Shown here: positions 44,243 through 46,366 of the stretch, piece by piece
Position numbering within the stretch: position 1 is the stretch's first letter
Layout: the number at the start of each line of letters is the position of its first letter
Source of the DNA: Actinomycetes bacterium
Lineage (GTDB): Bacteria; Actinomycetota; Acidimicrobiia; Acidimicrobiales; JABEUL01
Assembly (NCBI GenBank): GCA_021852345.1
Contig: JAJZNL010000053.1
Span: 1 to 46,366 of the forward strand
Direction of reading: 5' to 3'
DNA: 46,366 nt
Notes under the pieces: model-generated
Database searches by the model: none
What the model was told of the DNA's origin: nothing
The model's input: only the letters and a program-made list of their open reading frames with translations
Translations under genes and position numbers: made by a program

Positions 44243-45489
44243 GGTTGCCCGATGGCCACCGGAGTACCTGCATAAAACAATGAATCAACCTGCACTTGGG
44301 TTCCAGTTTGCAAAGCTTCAACTACCTGTCCTCCACCTATATACATAGCTACGTGAAATATATCTGAGATCCCATAACCGTAGAATACCAAATCTCCAGG
44401 CTGCCACTGACTCGGATTAGTAAGCGCCACGTGAGCAGTTGCATAATACTGCTCCTGTGCAGTCCTCGGAAGTTGCACTCCAGCAGCCTCCCATGAAATC
44501 ATAGTCAGTCCAGAGCAATCAACGCCATTTCTCGAAGTTCCGCCCCATTGATACCAAACTCCTATATAAGACATTGCGGCTCTAACAGCAGCTGCCCCCG
44601 CACCAGAACCAGCAACTATCGGAATATTATAGCTCGCTCTATTAGAATTTATTGCCGCTGCCGCCAAGGCTGCTGCCTGGGCCGCTTGCTCCTGTCTAAA
44701 TCGCGCTGCTGCTGCTGCAGCAGCGGCAGCTCTGGCTGCAGCTTGCTGTTGTGCAACCATAGTAGCAATTTGTCCCTTCAAACCGTTTTCGGTATTAACC
44801 AAATTTGTCTGAATTTGAGTAGCTTGATTTTTGGCTTGATTTAAACTATTAACTTGCTGTTGTTCAGAAGCTTGTTGCTGAGTTAATGAATTCTCTTGAG
44901 CATTCAACTTATTCTGAACATCAACCAGTTGTGCGACCGATGCACTTAAATTTCCTGTAGCTGATTCAAGATATGTTTCTTTAAGTCCAATAGTAACGGC
45001 ATTAGAATTTAACACCGAGCTAAGTCCTTGCCCCGATTCAGCTTCGACATATGCAGCTAAAGCTTCCTGTCGTATTTGCGCCTTAATAGCAAGCTGTGAT
45101 TTAGTCAACCCTTCTATTTGACTTTGAGTATTGGAAATATTCTGGTCAATAACTTTCAAGTTTTGCTGAGCTGTCAAATACTGTTGATCCAACTGATCTA
45201 ACTTATTATTTTCAGTGGTAATTTGATTGGCAATTTGAGCCGCCTGTTGCTGCAAAGACTGTACCGTTGCAACTTTAGACATTGCGACAGACCTTGACCT
45301 GCTAGAAGGATACATTGCCACCATTACACACAAACAAATTAATGCGAGTATCAACTGCTTAGGCAGGGTAGACAATACGTTACTGCCGTCAGAAAATAGA
45401 TATCTTCTTGGCGACCTATGCCTTCGTCGATTTTTTTTTCGCTCAAACTTATCGGCTTGATCGACTATTACAAATTTACGTAGCTTCAT
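44239..45489 (-). CDS. NlpC/P60 peptidoglycan endopeptidase with coiled coil
   Basis: A 416-residue cell-wall hydrolase, paralogous in architecture to the protein at 33894. A basic N-terminus (FERKKNRRRHRSPRR) precedes a membrane segment (LILALICLCVMVAMY, about 47-61). A long coiled coil follows (about 75-265) and then a polyalanine stretch around residue 250. The NlpC/P60 domain has Cys325 in [20 protein letters not shown], and His379 in FHVAMYIGGG. It probably cuts peptide stems at growth or division sites. It is co-translated with lgt through an ATGA overlap, an unusual pairing. Confidence 0.92.
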   Translation of the reverse strand: MKLRKFVIVDQADKFERKKNRRRHRSPRRYLFSDGSNVLSTLPKQLILALICLCVMVAMYPSSRSRSVAMSKVATVQSLQQQAAQIANQITTENNKLDQLDQQYLTAQQNLKVIDQNISNTQSQIEGLTKSQLAIKAQIRQEALAAYVEAESGQGLSSVLNSNAVTIGLKETYLESATGNLSASVAQLVDVQNKLNAQENSLTQQQASEQQQVNSLNQAKNQATQIQTNLVNTENGLKGQIATMVAQQQAAARAAAAAAAAARFRQEQAAQAAALAAAAINSNRASYNIPIVAGSGAGAAAVRAAMSYIGVWYQWGGTSRNGVDCSGLTMISWEAAGVQLPRTAQEQYYATAHVALTNPSQWQPGDLVFYGYGISDIFHVAMYIGGGQVVEALQTGTQVQVDSLFYAGTPVAIGQP

Positions 45490-45665
45490 AAATACAAATT
45501 TTCTCGCGATTTATACTCGTCTTCAATCAAATTAAATTTCGATCTAATCCAGTTCACAACCATAAGTCTGAGCATTTAATTAGGTCGAGCTAGATTTACT
45601 TAAACAATCTCCGTCGTCCACTAATATCTTGACAAAAGACTACTTTAGATTAAATTCCACTCTTA

Positions 45666-45691
45666 TTTTTTATATTTGTTTTTTATATTTG
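45666..45691. repeat. 13-base tandem duplication
   Basis: TTTTTTATATTTG is repeated twice without a gap, upstream of the NlpC/P60-lgt pair. It is low-complexity sequence, probably from slippage. Confidence 0.6.
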
Positions 45692-45863
45692 CTAATTCAA
45701 AAAAAACTATTTAAATACCACAAACTTAAAACTCACTGCTACTTTTTAAAGCAAACAGCAATTTTGGTTAAAATCGCAATTTAAACATCTTACTACAACT
45801 TTAGCGTCAACCCCTACTCAATTCAAGAATTACCCAGTTTTTATCGACATTGCGTATTGATAA

Positions 45864-45883
45864 GTACTAAGTACCGCTAGCGG
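45864..45883. promoter_or_regulatory. Adjacent palindromes, possible operator
   Basis: GTAC-TAA-GTAC (45864-45874) runs directly into the perfect palindrome CCGCTAGCGG (45874-45883). Adjacent dyads upstream of the NlpC/P60-lgt pair could bind a regulator. No known operator was recognised. Confidence 0.25.
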
Positions 45884-46155
45884 AATATTCAAAACAAGCA
45901 ATGTCCAGTCGATTTTAATCCGGTAAAATACAAATTTATTTGCTATTTTAAAATTAATTGACCAAATAAGCTTCAATCGAAATACATATTAAAAGCGATC
46001 TTGACACAATAGTTTCATGAAATAAAATTGAGAATTAGTCAAACGCCTAAATCATAGATAGCTCCGTATCTATTAATCATATTCTTAAGCAAATTTAAAT
46101 ACTAGAAAACTCACAATATAAAGTTGGTCTCATCGTCAAGTAGCACTACTAAAGT

Positions 46156-46366
46156 CTAAGCGTAGTAACCGTATACATCCAAGATTAGGTTTGTTGATCC
46201 AAATGCATTGGTTAAGTTAATCTTTCCTTGGTTTGTTGATCCTACAGGAGGCAGTGTAATATTATCGGCATTTGCTACAGTTTGATTTGCTCCAGTCCAG
46301 TTGACGTCTGAAGTTATAGTTTCGGTTGTTAAATTATCCGGCCATACTGTCATAAAGCTCCAAGCA
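46156..46366 (-). CDS. C-terminus of a secreted actinobacterial surface protein (partial)
   Basis: Seventy codons enter from the right edge and end at the stop 46156-46158. The fragment reads FMTVWPDN, then DVNWTGANQTVANADNITLP, then a Gly/Asn stretch and GSTNLILDVYGYYA. This matches the C-terminal repeat common in secreted actinobacterial proteins (pattern 'ltVfPaGt..PtaSnlNw..gqtvaNlvtvpvg..Gkv...N..GsthvivDvvGYY'). The N-terminus and function are outside the window. The visible ATG at 46353 is internal to the frame. Confidence 0.75.
   Translation of the reverse strand, partial: AWSFMTVWPDNLTTETITSDVNWTGANQTVANADNITLPPVGSTNQGKINLTNAFGSTNLILDVYGYYA

Larger units (their letters stand above)
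45490..46155. other. Large intergenic region before the NlpC/P60-lgt pair
   Basis: These 666 AT-rich bases contain no convincing gene. A reverse-strand promoter candidate reads TTGACG (45806-45811 on the plus strand) with a weak TGTTTA 17 bases on. It would give a leader of about 290 bases for the NlpC/P60-lgt pair. Two forward TTGACA boxes with AT-rich -10-like hexamers (near 45628 and 46001) have no forward gene to drive. A tandem repeat (45666-45691) and palindromes (45864-45883) are annotated separately. Confidence 0.35.

Noticed and set aside
44548..44844. Cys/Ser-rich forward ORF opposite the NlpC/P60 gene
   Set aside because: It is the antisense of the Ala/Gln-rich coiled coil and linker, which produces Cys/Ser-rich shadow translations.
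45628..46030. Forward promoters with TTGACA boxes
   Set aside because: The -10 boxes are AT-rich and spaced 16 bases, and no forward gene follows. Such matches are frequent by chance in AT-rich DNA.

Overview
The window looks like chromosome of a low-GC (roughly 40% by eye), monoderm actinobacterium, most likely of the Acidimicrobiia type. This is judged from gene content and not from a marker-gene tree. The supporting signs are an F420-dependent LLM-class oxidoreductase, a phosphotransferase-family protein, a solo acyl-CoA dehydrogenase, an enoyl-CoA hydratase, a homodimeric (AceE-type) pyruvate dehydrogenase E1, a FolP2-like protein, a small actinobacterial zinc-motif protein, and two coiled-coil NlpC/P60 peptidoglycan hydrolases. 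Starts are often TTG or GTG and the code is standard.

Layout. 1-3760 is a decayed accessory island: a transposase C-terminal remnant, an unassigned peptide remnant, an intact 710-residue GmrSD-type (DUF262 + DUF1524) restriction protein, a second transposase remnant, and a tyrosine-integrase N-terminal remnant next to tRNA-Ala(GGC). 4111-8452 carries leuS and a fatty-acyl-AMP-ligase-like gene. 8632-10840 holds two reverse-strand genes (LLM oxidoreductase, phosphotransferase), divergent from a folP2-like gene overlapping holA. rpsT, lepA, an enoyl-CoA hydratase and the small zinc-motif protein follow.

16568-22217 is the conserved reverse-strand operon ffh - rpsP - khpA - rimM - trmD - rplS. 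It is interrupted between trmD and rplS by about 1.25 kb bounded by two near-identical copies of the trmD 3' end (17093-17230 and 18477-18614). All differences inside the coding part of the strongly matching block are synonymous, which looks like gene-end integration of a small element. Its only sizeable ORF encodes an unknown two-helix membrane protein.

22471-30972 holds a GNAT protein, ispH, a GT2 glycosyltransferase, and the reverse-strand series aroH - tyrA - aroA - cmk - plsC - epimerase, with overlapping genes from aroA to plsC and a terminator-like hairpin between tyrA and aroA. After a tRNA with anticodon UAA but a short variable loop come a type-B carboxylesterase, a long untranslated-looking leader with a near-consensus promoter, and an NlpC/P60 hydrolase. 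aceE, an HhH-GPD protein, thiE and an acyl-CoA dehydrogenase follow. The right end is envelope related: a membrane-anchored seven-repeat propeller fused to an SGNH hydrolase, a divergent Lgt translationally coupled to a second NlpC/P60 hydrolase, and the C-terminus of a surface protein running off the window.

Best leads for something undescribed: the trmD-end element, the propeller-SGNH fusion, the divergent Lgt coupled to NlpC/P60, the class-I-shaped tRNA(UAA), and the long leader upstream of the first NlpC/P60 gene.
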